Assembly (NCBI GenBank): GCA_003557645.1
Contig: PWNV01000020.1
Coordinates: 142,328-176,013 of the forward strand
From: Candidatus Nealsoniibacteriota bacterium
Lineage (GTDB): Bacteria > Patescibacteriota > Minisyncoccia > Minisyncoccales > PWPS01
DNA length: 33,686 nucleotides
Direction: 5' to 3'
Shown: one piece after another, positions 1 through 9,020 of the stretch
How positions within the stretch are numbered: position 1 is the stretch's first letter
Layout of the letters: each line of letters opens with the position of its first letter
Made by a program: the position numbers and the translations under genes
The notes under the pieces: generated by a model
Told to the model about the DNA's origin: nothing
The model's database searches: none
Seen by the model: the letters and a program-made list of their open reading frames with translations, nothing else

Positions 1-2
1 AG

Positions 3-1115
3 TGCCAAAGTTGTAATACCAGGATTAGAGTAGATCACGCTCTCGAGGATCAAGGAGTTGAAGCAGATGATAAAATGACACAAGAAGAGATCACTCAGTT
101 GTTTGAAAAGCACAAAGCACAAATAACTTGTCCTGAATGTAAAGCTTCTTCGTTTACATCTCCAAGACAATTCAACTTACTAGTAAAATCAAATTTAGGA
201 AACTTCACCGAAGACATGAACAAATCTCCTGTTTATCTTCGGGGAGAAACCTGTCAAGGTATTTACGTTAACTTTTTAAATGTTCTAAACTCTATGCGCG
301 TCAAGGTTCCCTTTGGAATTGCGCAGATAGGAAAAGCTTTTCGCAACGAGGTTACAGCCAGACAGTTTGTATTTCGAACACGCGAATTTGAGCAAATGGA
401 GTTTCAATACTTTACTCACCCCAAGGACGATATAGAGGAATACGAAAAATTAAAAAAAGAACGTTGGAACTTCTGGATAAAGATGGGTCTCTCCGAAAAA
501 AACTTGCAATGGAAACGTCATCCTAAGCTCGCATTTTATGCTAAAGATGCATATGACATTGAGTACAATTATCCGATCGGATGGAAAGAGCTGGAAGGTG
601 TTCATGCAAGAGGTAATTATGATTTAAGTCAGCATGATAAGTTTTCTGAAGCTAAAATAACTTACACTGATCCCGTTACCAAAGAAACATTTACGCCGCA
701 CGTAGCAGAAGCTTCTTCAGGAGTAGAGAGAGCTGTTTTTGCAATTCTGTGCGAAGCTTACACTCATGAAGAACTAGACAACGGAGAATCTAGAATTGTA
801 ATGAAGTTTAACAAGCAACTGGCTCCTATTAAGGTTGCTGTGCTACCACTTTTAAGCAGTAACTCTGATCTTGTTAAAAAAGCAAATGAAATCTTTGATA
901 CTCTTCGGTCTAAGTTTATGTGCCAGTTTGATGTCACTGGTAGTATCGGTAAGCGATATCGTCGTCAAGACGAAATTGGAACACCTTTATGTATTACTAT
1001 TGATTTTGATACCCTTAAAGACAACACTGTCACGATCCGTGATCGTGACAGCATGAAACAACAACGTATCTCTGTCGACAAACTAGAGAGCCTTCTCAGA
1101 GAAGAACTCTCCTAA
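3..1115 (+). CDS. glyS: Glycine--tRNA ligase (class II, alpha2 type), 5'-truncated by window edge
   Basis: Frame is open from base 3 (CQSCNTRIRVDHALEDQG...) into the listed ORF; GlyRS motifs (FNLLVKSNLG, YLRGETCQGIYVNF, FRNEVTARQFVFRTREFEQME) and C-terminal anticodon-binding domain ending TVTIRDRDSMKQQRI. Confidence 0.95.
   Translation, partial: CQSCNTRIRVDHALEDQGVEADDKMTQEEITQLFEKHKAQITCPECKASSFTSPRQFNLLVKSNLGNFTEDMNKSPVYLRGETCQGIYVNFLNVLNSMRVKVPFGIAQIGKAFRNEVTARQFVFRTREFEQMEFQYFTHPKDDIEEYEKLKKERWNFWIKMGLSEKNLQWKRHPKLAFYAKDAYDIEYNYPIGWKELEGVHARGNYDLSQHDKFSEAKITYTDPVTKETFTPHVAEASSGVERAVFAILCEAYTHEELDNGESRIVMKFNKQLAPIKVAVLPLLSSNSDLVKKANEIFDTLRSKFMCQFDVTGSIGKRYRRQDEIGTPLCITIDFDTLKDNTVTIRDRDSMKQQRISVDKLESLLREELS
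1027..1051. other. Perfect 11-bp inverted repeat with 3-nt loop inside the glyS coding sequence
   Basis: CTGTCACGATC-CGT-GATCGTGACAG read directly from sequence. Confidence 0.85.
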
Positions 1116-1119
1116 TAAG

Positions 1120-1548
1120 TTACATCTCACAACCAACCTTTTCTGCGAGCTCTTGTGGGTATCTGTTGCTTCTACAAATCTCCCCTTCAATTTGTACCTC
1201 TGGAACAGCCGTTCCATGCATCTCTTCACGACACCTCTCTTCTTCCTCTGTGCACTCCACGTAAATAGGGGCGATCATATCATACCCTCCGAAACGTTCT
1301 ACTACATCTGAACATGCAGGGCACCACGCGGACCCGTAGATAACCACTCCTTTCTCTTCCAAGCAACTTACAAGTTCAGTCATTTCTTCATTCATAAAAT
1401 CATTGCTCTCAGTAATATTATTTTCTTCAGATAATTTTATTTCCGGAAAAACGATACCTGCTCTTCCGTTCCCTTCCCCCGCTGTCATATAAAAAGCTCC
1501 CGCAATGATAAGAGCCCCTACACCAACTGCCATTATATTTTTTTTCAT
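1120..1548 (-). CDS. Membrane-anchored thioredoxin/glutaredoxin-like protein (CPAC active site)
   Basis: N-terminal hydrophobic segment followed by VVIYGSAWCPACSDVVERFGG and a cis-Pro-like TAVPEVQIEG. Confidence 0.8.
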   Translation of the reverse strand: MKKNIMAVGVGALIIAGAFYMTAGEGNGRAGIVFPEIKLSEENNITESNDFMNEEMTELVSCLEEKGVVIYGSAWCPACSDVVERFGGYDMIAPIYVECTEEEERCREEMHGTAVPEVQIEGEICRSNRYPQELAEKVGCEM

Positions 1549-1585
1549 ATTTTTATTAATTATTACAATAAACCACTACCTTCAC

Positions 1586-1614
1586 AAACTATCACATCTC
1601 CTTTCTTTTTTCAA
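1586..1614 (-). promoter_or_regulatory. Candidate sigma70-type promoter for the thioredoxin-like gene
   Basis: Minus strand TTGAAA-N17-TAGTTT with TGA directly upstream of the -10 (TGATAGTTT). Confidence 0.45.
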
Positions 1615-1640
1615 GATAAGGTCATAATTTTCTCATAAAG

Positions 1641-1665
1641 GAATGCTGTCTAAGAGACAGCATTC
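1641..1665. other. Perfect 11-bp hairpin with AAG/CTT loop downstream of the 1692-2099 gene
   Basis: GAATGCTGTCT-AAG-AGACAGCATTC; no clear T-tract on either side. Confidence 0.7.
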
Positions 1666-1729
1666 AGAAGCCTTTCTTCAATTTTCACTGCCTAAGAGAC
1701 AGCATTCAGAAGCCTTTCTTCAATTTTCA
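1646..1729. repeat. Direct tandem duplication, 42-bp unit x2, one mismatch
   Basis: ctgtctaagagacagcattcagaagcctttcttcaattttca (1646-1687) followed by ctgcctaagagacagcattcagaagcctttcttcaattttca (1688-1729). Confidence 0.95.
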
Positions 1730-2099
1730 GCCTTTTTTCTTTGGATAAAGAAGCTTGGGTGTACCTTAATAGTGCCATTGCTTCTATGTCGTCCTTTGCC
1801 TTTGCTTTGTAAAAATGTTTTAGATACTTCCCTTTAATTAATTTCTTTCTCTCTTCTTTATCAATATTTTCTAGAACATCGAGGCCGTCTCGGAAATATC
1901 CATTCCGGATAAACCAACAAGCAACGCTGATAAGAAGCTTTTTCTTGACTTTGCAGTTCTCCAATTCTCTTAGCTCTTCTATTACCGAGCTAACCTTTCC
2001 TTTTCGGATTAACTTACCCACATAGCGACCAGCTTTTACATTCCCTTGACTCACGTAGAACTTCATTATCCTTAAATATACCACACAAAAGATACTCAA
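1692..2099 (-). CDS. Hypothetical small helical protein (real start possibly Met12 at 2066)
   Basis: Open reading frame with MKFYVSQGNVKAGRYVGKLIRKGK...; 3' end lies in the duplicated 42-bp unit. Confidence 0.6.
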   Translation of the reverse strand: MSIFCVVYLRIMKFYVSQGNVKAGRYVGKLIRKGKVSSVIEELRELENCKVKKKLLISVACWFIRNGYFRDGLDVLENIDKEERKKLIKGKYLKHFYKAKAKDDIEAMALLRYTQASLSKEKRLKIEERLLNAVS

Positions 2100-2206
2100 A
2101 AATCTTTCCCTCCTTTAAGGCTGAATTTTATAAAAAAGAACACTTTTCTTACTCCTCTTTTCTTGCTATACTATACCACCTAAATAAAAATATGTAAAGC
2201 AAAAAA

Positions 2207-2773
2207 ATGTTAAAACATACAGAAATTAAAAAAGGGAAATTAATTATTCTAGATAATGAACCTTATGAAGTCATTCTTCACTCACACAAAGTAAAGGGTA
2301 GAGGAAACTCTGTCATGCAAACTCGTCTCAAAAATATCAAAACAAGTAGAGTTTTGCAAAAATCATTTCATTCTAGTGAAGATGTAGAGGAAGCAGAAAT
2401 TGAGAAACTTAAAGCACGTTTTGTTTATGCTAATCGTGATAAGTGCGTTTTTCATAAGGAGGGAGATCCTTCTTATCGCTTCGCCCTTACAGATGAACAG
2501 ATAGAGCAAAAGCAAGAGTATTTAACAGGTAACACCCCCGTTACTGCTCTTCTTTTCAAGAATCATATAATTAATATTTCTATTCCCATAAAAATGAATT
2601 TAAAAGTGAAAGAAGCTCCTCCTGGAGTAAAAGGAAACAGCGCTGAGGGAGGAACAAAAATAGTAACTCTTGAAACTGGAAAAGATATAAACGTCCCTCT
2701 TTTCATTGAAGCGGGAGATGTTGTAGAAGTAAACACGGAAACAGGAGAATACGTAAGAAGAGTTAAAGAGTAA
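2207..2773 (+). CDS. efp: Elongation factor P
   Basis: 188 aa, three-domain EF-P pattern (GKLIILDNEPYEV, QTRLKN, ...VKEAPPGVKGNSAEGGTKIVTLETG..INVPLFIEAGDVVEVNTETGEYVRR). Confidence 0.95.
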   Translation: MLKHTEIKKGKLIILDNEPYEVILHSHKVKGRGNSVMQTRLKNIKTSRVLQKSFHSSEDVEEAEIEKLKARFVYANRDKCVFHKEGDPSYRFALTDEQIEQKQEYLTGNTPVTALLFKNHIINISIPIKMNLKVKEAPPGVKGNSAEGGTKIVTLETGKDINVPLFIEAGDVVEVNTETGEYVRRVKE

Positions 2774-4688
2774 TCTCTTTTTTACAAGAATGATAAGTCC
2801 CCTCTTCTTTTATGAATTGAAATAATTTTTTGAAAACAGGATGAGAGGAAAGAGTGGATGAGTCTCCGATAATAATAAGCTTTCTTTTTGCTCTCGTAAG
2901 AGAGACGTTTAGTCTTCGCATATCTCTCAAAAATCCTATTCTTTTTTCTTTATTGCTACGAACCAAGGAAAGAATCATAGCCTCTCTCTCCTGCCCCTGA
3001 AATCCATCAACTGTATGAACTTTGACACTCAATTCTTGCCGCAATAATTCTACTTGATCTTCATAAGGGGCAATGACACCTATTTTTTCTTCCTCTACTC
3101 CAAAATTAATCAATTGTAAAATAGCTTTTTTTACTAGACTCGCTTCCAGTTCATTAAAATAAGACCAAGAGTCTTTCTTTTTATTTTCAAATCGAGAAGA
3201 GGATGCAGCAGTATCTATAAAAATAATTGGTAAAGAAAATTCTTTTCCTCCTAAGTCAGAAAGCTTTATATTTTTCACCTCTAAAGAAGGTTTTATTTCT
3301 CCCTCATAAAACTCCTTGCTTGGAAACTTCATTAAAAGCTCATTCATCCTGTATTCCGTATCAAGCAAGCTAGAAGAAAAAGAATATTTTTCAATCAAAG
3401 TCTCAAATAGCGTTATACTAAGATCTCTTGCCTCCTTGCTCACTACTGTAGGTGGAAGCTGTTTATGGTCACCCGCAAGCACAAATCTTGGACATTTAGA
3501 AAGTGGAATAAGAGTACTAGGAAACGTCGCTTGAGAAGCCTCATCAATTACCACTATATCAAATTTAACTTCATCTAAAAGCTCTAAAGCAGCAGATGAG
3601 TTCGTAGACAAAATCACCTCTGCCCTGGAGATAACGTTACGAGCTATCTCTTCTTCTATTGCACGCATTCCTTCAAAATACGCATCTGCTTTTTCTTTTA
3701 AAGATATCCACTTTGCCATTGAAGAGATTTCCTTAGCAGAGATGCCTCTCCTCCCTTTTTTAAAGTAATCAAACTTCATTATCTCCTTGTCACTCATCCC
3801 CCTTCTTTTCATAGGAACGGGTTTTTTATATTTTTTCTGTTCTTCGATCAATTTCTCCCCTTCTTTTTTTAGCTTACAAACAGAAGCATAGTCTTTTTCC
3901 TGCTCTATTAAAAAGGAGAGTGCGTGTTTTTTGAGCTCTTCACTGACGCGCGCAGGATGCCCTATACGAACTATATTTCCTTTTCCTGATAAATTCTCTA
4001 CTAAGTTGTCCACTGCTACATTGCTTTCTGCAGTAGCAAGCACCTTTCTGCCCTTTTTTGCCTCTTGAAGAATAACTTCCGTTATCGTTTTTGTTTTTCC
4101 CGTTCCAAAAGGACCATGAATTAAGAAAAAATCTTCAGCTCCGAGAGCCAAAGAAACTGCTTCCTTCTGCTTCTTGTTTAGTCTGTCGTTTATAAAAGAA
4201 ACATTTTCTCCTGAAGACAACTTAGGAACTCTTTCCCCTTTAAAATAATTGAGAACCTTTTCTCCTTCTTCTGTTATATTATTTAACACGCTCTTCATTC
4301 TTCGAAAAGTAATATCATCAACGTAAAGATCAACACGTAAGTCTTCTAGAGGAAATGAGGGAGTTTCTTTTATCGCTATAATCAAAAATCTGCCCCCAAC
4401 GGCAGTTATCATTCCAGAAAACCCTTCTTTTAATGGCTTTCCTCTACTAATTAGAACCTCGTTTCCTACAGCTATCTCCGTTATAATCTCCTTTTCTCTC
4501 CCTAGCTTTAGTAATTTATAACCCAGCTCTTCACCAATTATTCTCCCTCGTACTCCCAATACCGCTCTTCCTTTCTTTTCTCTCTCTTTTCCGGAAAGAG
4601 AACTTATCTCTCTTTTTTGCTCTTTCATCTCCTCTTTCCTCTCCTTTTCGACTAACCATTTTAATTTTTCAACAAAATCATCACTCAT
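2763..4688 (-). CDS. Upf1/IGHMBP2-like superfamily 1 helicase
   Basis: Walker A HGPFGTGKTKTITE, DEAS box VVIDEASQATFPS, LAGDHKQLPPTV, VHTVDGFQGQEREAMILSLVRSN, RRLNVSLTRAKRKLIIIGD. Confidence 0.93.
   Translation of the reverse strand: MSDDFVEKLKWLVEKERKEEMKEQKREISSLSGKEREKKGRAVLGVRGRIIGEELGYKLLKLGREKEIITEIAVGNEVLISRGKPLKEGFSGMITAVGGRFLIIAIKETPSFPLEDLRVDLYVDDITFRRMKSVLNNITEEGEKVLNYFKGERVPKLSSGENVSFINDRLNKKQKEAVSLALGAEDFFLIHGPFGTGKTKTITEVILQEAKKGRKVLATAESNVAVDNLVENLSGKGNIVRIGHPARVSEELKKHALSFLIEQEKDYASVCKLKKEGEKLIEEQKKYKKPVPMKRRGMSDKEIMKFDYFKKGRRGISAKEISSMAKWISLKEKADAYFEGMRAIEEEIARNVISRAEVILSTNSSAALELLDEVKFDIVVIDEASQATFPSTLIPLSKCPRFVLAGDHKQLPPTVVSKEARDLSITLFETLIEKYSFSSSLLDTEYRMNELLMKFPSKEFYEGEIKPSLEVKNIKLSDLGGKEFSLPIIFIDTAASSSRFENKKKDSWSYFNELEASLVKKAILQLINFGVEEEKIGVIAPYEDQVELLRQELSVKVHTVDGFQGQEREAMILSLVRSNKEKRIGFLRDMRRLNVSLTRAKRKLIIIGDSSTLSSHPVFKKLFQFIKEEGTYHSCKKEITL
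2765..2783 (+). terminator. Short intrinsic terminator-like hairpin with the efp stop codon in the loop
   Basis: AAAGAG-TAAT-CTCTTT followed by TTT; TAA stop at 2771-2773. Confidence 0.5.
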
Positions 4689-5132
4689 TTAAAAAAGCTT
4701 GCTTTCTTTCTTTTCTTTGTCGAGGGCTTCGTTTACTAAGCGGTCGGCCTCTTTGTTAGAGTTTCGAGAAACCGCTTTAAATTTTACCTTTTTGAAGTCA
4801 AGACATAAGTTCCAAAGCTTTAGAAAAAGTGGTTGCAATTTTTCATTTTCTATCTTGTACTTTCCCTGCATATGATTTACAAGAAGTTCGGAATCAGAGC
4901 ACAAAGTTACCTCTGTTTCCTTGGCAAGCCTTTTGCCAAATTGTCCTTTAAATTTTTCTAAGGCTAAAATAACTGCTTCATACTCAGCCTGATTATTTGT
5001 CATTTTATCTCCAAGATACTTCTCGTACTTTCGGACTATTTCTTTTTTCTCATTATAAAAAACTCCTCCCGCAGCCGCTGGTCCCGGGTTGCCTCTTGCT
5101 CCTCCGTCAGTATAGATTATTATTTTTTTCAT
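4689..5132 (-). CDS. rnhA: RNase HI-like ribonuclease
   Basis: IIIYTDGGARGNPGPAAAGGVF, NNQAEYEAVILALE, CSDSELLVNHMQGKYK, RNSNKEADRLVNEAL. Confidence 0.92.
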   Translation of the reverse strand: MKKIIIYTDGGARGNPGPAAAGGVFYNEKKEIVRKYEKYLGDKMTNNQAEYEAVILALEKFKGQFGKRLAKETEVTLCSDSELLVNHMQGKYKIENEKLQPLFLKLWNLCLDFKKVKFKAVSRNSNKEADRLVNEALDKEKKESKLF

Positions 5133-6237
5133 TCTTTTTAAAATAATTAATTAGGCAGCTCTTAAATTCCTCCAATTTTTCATTTTTTACCACAAATCCC
5201 GCTGCTTCTGGGTGTCCACCATAAGCTTCCAAGTAATTCTGACACTTGTCCATTGCTTCAACAGCATCATATCCAGAAGGTACTCTTGCTGAACCTCTGC
5301 TTACATCTCCTGTTTTAGCACATAAAAATATTGGTTTTTTAATTTTCTTGATAACGCGAGAAGCGATCGAGCCAGCAAAATGAGATAAAAAATCTCCTTG
5401 TTCAAAAATAATAACGTCCTCATCAGAAGTTTTCCGAAGTATCTCTTCGGAGGAGTTTGTGATCTCCTTACTTCTTTCTTGTAGCTCTGTTTCAAGTCTT
5501 TCTATTATTTGCTCAATTTCTTTTCTTTGTTCTGCAGTAAGTAAAAGAAAGCAATCATTAACATTTCCCTTGGGATTAGTTATGTTCAGAAGAGAAACTG
5601 CTCTTTCTATAAAATTTTCCGCAATATGTTCTCTTATAACAGAAAACGGCAGTTCTCTTGACTCTAAAAGAAGTGGAATTCCCTCTTCAAGAATTTCTTT
5701 GTTATCTTCTTTTTTTGGAACCATATCTGCAATCGTTCCCAAGGAAGCAAGCATTAAAAAACGATCTTTAGCTTCAGAGAAACTATTGCCAAGAAACTCT
5801 TCTGCTAATTTATAAACGATTCCTACGTTGGCTAGTTTTTTAAAAGGATAATCATCTCCCGCTTGTTTTGGGTTTAAAATGATAGATGCCTCCGGCAATT
5901 GTGATAGTGTTTTGTGATGATCAACAATAAAAACATCAAAACCCTCTTCCTTTGCAAATTTTATGCCCTTAAAATTAGTTATTCCACAGTCAAGGGTGAT
6001 AAGTAGAGCGGGAGTCTCGTTCTGCATAAAAGAAACTGCTGCCTCAGTCATTCCGTGCCCCCAATCCTCTCTACGAGACAGGTACACGGAAGCGCTTCCC
6101 CCTCTTTTTTCAATCGCTTCTTTTAAAATAATAGCAGAAGTAACTCCATCCAAATCCGAATCTCCGAAAAGCACAATGTTCTCTCCTTCTTCCACTGCTC
6201 TTTTGATCCTGCTAGATAATTTCTCTAGGTTTTTCAT
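5107..6237 (-). CDS. RecJ-like DHH/DHHA1 phosphoesterase (short form)
   Basis: GDSDLDGVTSA, LDCGI, VDHH, LASLGTIADMVP and DHHA1 motif YGGHPEAAGF. Confidence 0.88.
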   Translation of the reverse strand: MKNLEKLSSRIKRAVEEGENIVLFGDSDLDGVTSAIILKEAIEKRGGSASVYLSRREDWGHGMTEAAVSFMQNETPALLITLDCGITNFKGIKFAKEEGFDVFIVDHHKTLSQLPEASIILNPKQAGDDYPFKKLANVGIVYKLAEEFLGNSFSEAKDRFLMLASLGTIADMVPKKEDNKEILEEGIPLLLESRELPFSVIREHIAENFIERAVSLLNITNPKGNVNDCFLLLTAEQRKEIEQIIERLETELQERSKEITNSSEEILRKTSDEDVIIFEQGDFLSHFAGSIASRVIKKIKKPIFLCAKTGDVSRGSARVPSGYDAVEAMDKCQNYLEAYGGHPEAAGFVVKNEKLEEFKSCLINYFKKNEKNNNLY

Positions 6238-7448
6238 GATAGTGCATCAACTCCAGGCATAAAACCATTGCTTAGATAAGTAAGAAGAGCTCCACCACCG
6301 CAAGAAATATGATCCATCTCATCAGAAAAACCAAATTTCGAAATAGCATTACCTGTGTCTCCTCCTCCAATGATTTTGATAGCTTGCCGATTTCTTGAAA
6401 TTTCAAGAGCAATTTCACGAGTTCCCTTTTCAAAGTTCTTTTCTTCAAAATATCCCATGGGACCAGCCCAAACAATAGTTTTTGCGCCACTAATAATCTC
6501 TCTAAACATTCTCCTGGTCTCCGTTCCGATGTCAAGAATATCTTCTTCTTCTCGAACTCTTCCAGGTGCAGTCTCTCGAATATATGTCTCCCCTGTTTTA
6601 TCTGAAGAAACATCCACATCTACCGGAAAGTGCATTTTGGGAGAAGTAAGCTCTATTCCTTCTGCTGCATCCACAATTTCTTTTTCTGGCCAGGGACTGT
6701 TTAAATTTATTTTTTTGACTACGAGAATGGTATTAATAATCTTCCCTCCAAGAAGAACATGATCTGCCTCTTTTAGAAAATGCTTAATAACCTTAATCTT
6801 TGACTGCACCTTTGCTCCTCCAATAATAACCGCCAGTGGACGTTCAGGGCTTTTCTTTACTCTGCTTAAAATTCTAAGCTCTTTTTCCATTATTATACCA
6901 GCAGCAGAAGGAATCATCCGAGGAAGCAAAGCTATAGAGGCATGATTTCTGTGAGCAACTGAAAAAGCATCATTAATATAAACATCCGCTAAAGAAGAAA
7001 GTTTTTTAGCAAACTCTTCTTTACACTCTTCTTCTTCTTTGTAAATACGCAAATTTTCCAGGAGAAGAATGTCTCTCTCTTTCATGTTGCTAATCTCCTT
7101 CTCAACTTTTTCTCCGATACAGTCATCAATAAACTTTACTTCTTTCTTGAGTAATGAGGATAGTCTTTGTTTTACAACAACAAGACTTCCTTCCTTCTTA
7201 CGGGAAGAAAAAAGTTTTCTCCAAATTGATGCTTTCTTTGTAATTTCTCTCTTCTCTTCTGTCTTCTTGGAGCGATGACTAATCAAAATAACTTTTGCAT
7301 TGTTCTCTAGTAAGTAGTTAATTGTAGGTAGAGCTTGTTTTAGCCTTGTATCGCTAGCAATATCACCATTTTCTTTTAATGGAACATTAAAATCAACTCG
7401 CACTAAAACGCGCTTGTTTGCCACCTCAATTTGATCTATATAACGCAT
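6234..7448 (-). CDS. pgk: Phosphoglycerate kinase, divergent in the SHLGRP region
   Basis: VRVDFNVPL, LLLENLRIY, NDAFSVAHRNHAS, IIGGAKVQSKI, VWAGPMGYFE, GGGDTGNAISKFG, SCGGGALL. Confidence 0.93.
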   Translation of the reverse strand: MRYIDQIEVANKRVLVRVDFNVPLKENGDIASDTRLKQALPTINYLLENNAKVILISHRSKKTEEKREITKKASIWRKLFSSRKKEGSLVVVKQRLSSLLKKEVKFIDDCIGEKVEKEISNMKERDILLLENLRIYKEEEECKEEFAKKLSSLADVYINDAFSVAHRNHASIALLPRMIPSAAGIIMEKELRILSRVKKSPERPLAVIIGGAKVQSKIKVIKHFLKEADHVLLGGKIINTILVVKKINLNSPWPEKEIVDAAEGIELTSPKMHFPVDVDVSSDKTGETYIRETAPGRVREEEDILDIGTETRRMFREIISGAKTIVWAGPMGYFEEKNFEKGTREIALEISRNRQAIKIIGGGDTGNAISKFGFSDEMDHISCGGGALLTYLSNGFMPGVDALS

Positions 7449-7449
7449 A

Positions 7450-9012
7450 TTATTTCTTTTTTAAAACGTCTTTAAGGGCTTCCTTAAGTTTATTGATTCC
7501 TCCCTTTTCTTCCTTTTTATTTAGCGCTTCTTGCAATGATATTCCTTTTTCTCTCTTTAAAGGTTTTTCCTTTGAGGGCTTCTCTTTTTTTCTACAACTC
7601 TTACAAAAAGTAGGTCTTGTTTCGTCAGGGCGAAAAGGCACTTTTGTGTCTTTGCCGCAACGAGAACATCTAACATCGTAAAGCTCTTGTTCTTTTGTTT
7701 CTGGCGTTTTTTGTAATTGATCATCCAACCATCTTTTCAGCTTTTCCTCCACCTTGCTTCTCTCGGTAGCATACCTATCTCCGGAAGCTCGAATAATTTT
7801 TTCCGCATCTGGCTCCCCTTCTAGTTTCAGTGGTGGAAGGGTCTCCGCAGAAAAAGGTCTTCCCGAAACTCCATCTATCATTAGCTTTACATAAATATTT
7901 TTTTTAGGCAAATTAATAAAATCTTCCACACTAACATCCGGAACAAACTCTTTTTCCAGCACTTCCGCATCCTCTGATCCAACACGGAAAGAAATGATCG
8001 TGCCTACGTTCCCAAAGATAGCATCCTTCATGTAATCACCAGATTTATCATACTCTTCTAACTGCCCGATATACTGATGACTCAAAGTTAAGGCAAGTCT
8101 ATATTTTCTTGCCTCAGAGAGAATATCAACAAAGGAGCGTGTAGCAAAGTTCTGAAATTCATCAATATAAAGGAAAAAGTCCTTTCTTTCTGATTCGGGA
8201 ATTTCAACTCTCGCCATAGCAGCAAGTTGAAGCTTGGTGATAAGAAGGCCTCCTAAAAGAGTAGATTTATCTTCCCCGATCTTTCCTTTTGAAAGGTTTA
8301 AAATAAGAATTTTCCGGTTATCCATTATCTCTTGCATATCAATCGTAGACTTCACTTGTCCTACAATGTTGCGAATCAAGGGAGAAGAGATAAACTGACC
8401 CACCTTGTTTTGAATAGGTGCCATCGCTTCTGTTGCGTACTGTTTGCTCCATCCAGCAAACTCTTTCTTCCAAAAAGCTTTTACTACCGGATCTTCTACT
8501 TTTTCCACTACCTTTTCTCGAAACTCTACATCAAACATCATACGATTTATCCCGAGTAAAGTAGAGTTGGGATAATCCAAAAGAGCAAGAATGGTGTTGT
8601 TTAAAATATATTCCATTCGAGCCGACCAAACATCTGGCCACATTTTTTTAAAAACACCCATCAAACCAGAAGCTACTAAGTGACGATACTCTTTATCAAC
8701 ACTTTCCATAACATTAAAACCAATAGCCTTTTCTATGTTGCCCGGATCAAAATAAATCACATCATTTATTCGAGAAGAAGGAACATAATTTAATAAATTC
8801 CTTGCCGCCTCTCCGTGTGGATCAACAAAGCCAACCCCATCTCCTCTCTGGATGTCTTGTATCGCCATATTCTCCAAAAGCACCGTCTTCCCCATCCCTG
8901 TCTTTCCTATTGAGTAAAGATGACGTCTTCGATCGTCTCTTTTAATTCCAAACTTGCGCTTCTTGTTGCGATAGTTCGTATAACCGAAAAATGTAATGTC
9001 GTTTTCGTTCAT
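7450..9012 (-). CDS. VirD4/TraG/HerA-like type IV secretion-type ATPase with C-terminal zinc ribbon
   Basis: RRRHLYSIGKTGMGKTVLLENM (Walker A), GDGVGFVDPHGEAARNLL, FFLYIDEFQNFA (Walker B), SEARKYRLALTLSHQYI; C-terminal CSRCGKDTKVPFRPDETRPTFCKSC. Confidence 0.88.
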   Translation of the reverse strand: MNENDITFFGYTNYRNKKRKFGIKRDDRRRHLYSIGKTGMGKTVLLENMAIQDIQRGDGVGFVDPHGEAARNLLNYVPSSRINDVIYFDPGNIEKAIGFNVMESVDKEYRHLVASGLMGVFKKMWPDVWSARMEYILNNTILALLDYPNSTLLGINRMMFDVEFREKVVEKVEDPVVKAFWKKEFAGWSKQYATEAMAPIQNKVGQFISSPLIRNIVGQVKSTIDMQEIMDNRKILILNLSKGKIGEDKSTLLGGLLITKLQLAAMARVEIPESERKDFFLYIDEFQNFATRSFVDILSEARKYRLALTLSHQYIGQLEEYDKSGDYMKDAIFGNVGTIISFRVGSEDAEVLEKEFVPDVSVEDFINLPKKNIYVKLMIDGVSGRPFSAETLPPLKLEGEPDAEKIIRASGDRYATERSKVEEKLKRWLDDQLQKTPETKEQELYDVRCSRCGKDTKVPFRPDETRPTFCKSCRKKEKPSKEKPLKREKGISLQEALNKKEEKGGINKLKEALKDVLKKK

Positions 9013-9020
9013 AAGTTTAT

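Noticed and set aside
1651-1660. TAAGAGACAG matches the end of the Tn5/Nextera mosaic end sequence, suggesting a library artefact
   Set aside because: Only 10 nt match and the rest of the 19-bp mosaic end is absent; the match lies inside a coding 3' end. Kept only as a reason to check reads.
1643-1837. Plus-strand 64-aa ORF with an internal peptide repeat (KRQHSEAFLQFS x2)
   Set aside because: It is the antisense reading of the 42-bp tandem duplication at the 3' end of the minus-strand gene; no independent coding signal.
5459-5815. 118-aa plus-strand ORF antisense to the RecJ-like gene
   Set aside because: Ser/Leu-rich shadow translation of a well-supported gene.
6355-6762. 135-aa plus-strand ORF antisense to pgk (and the 115-aa minus ORF at 6272-6619)
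   Set aside because: Both overlap a clearly recognisable pgk in another frame; composition is typical of shadow ORFs.
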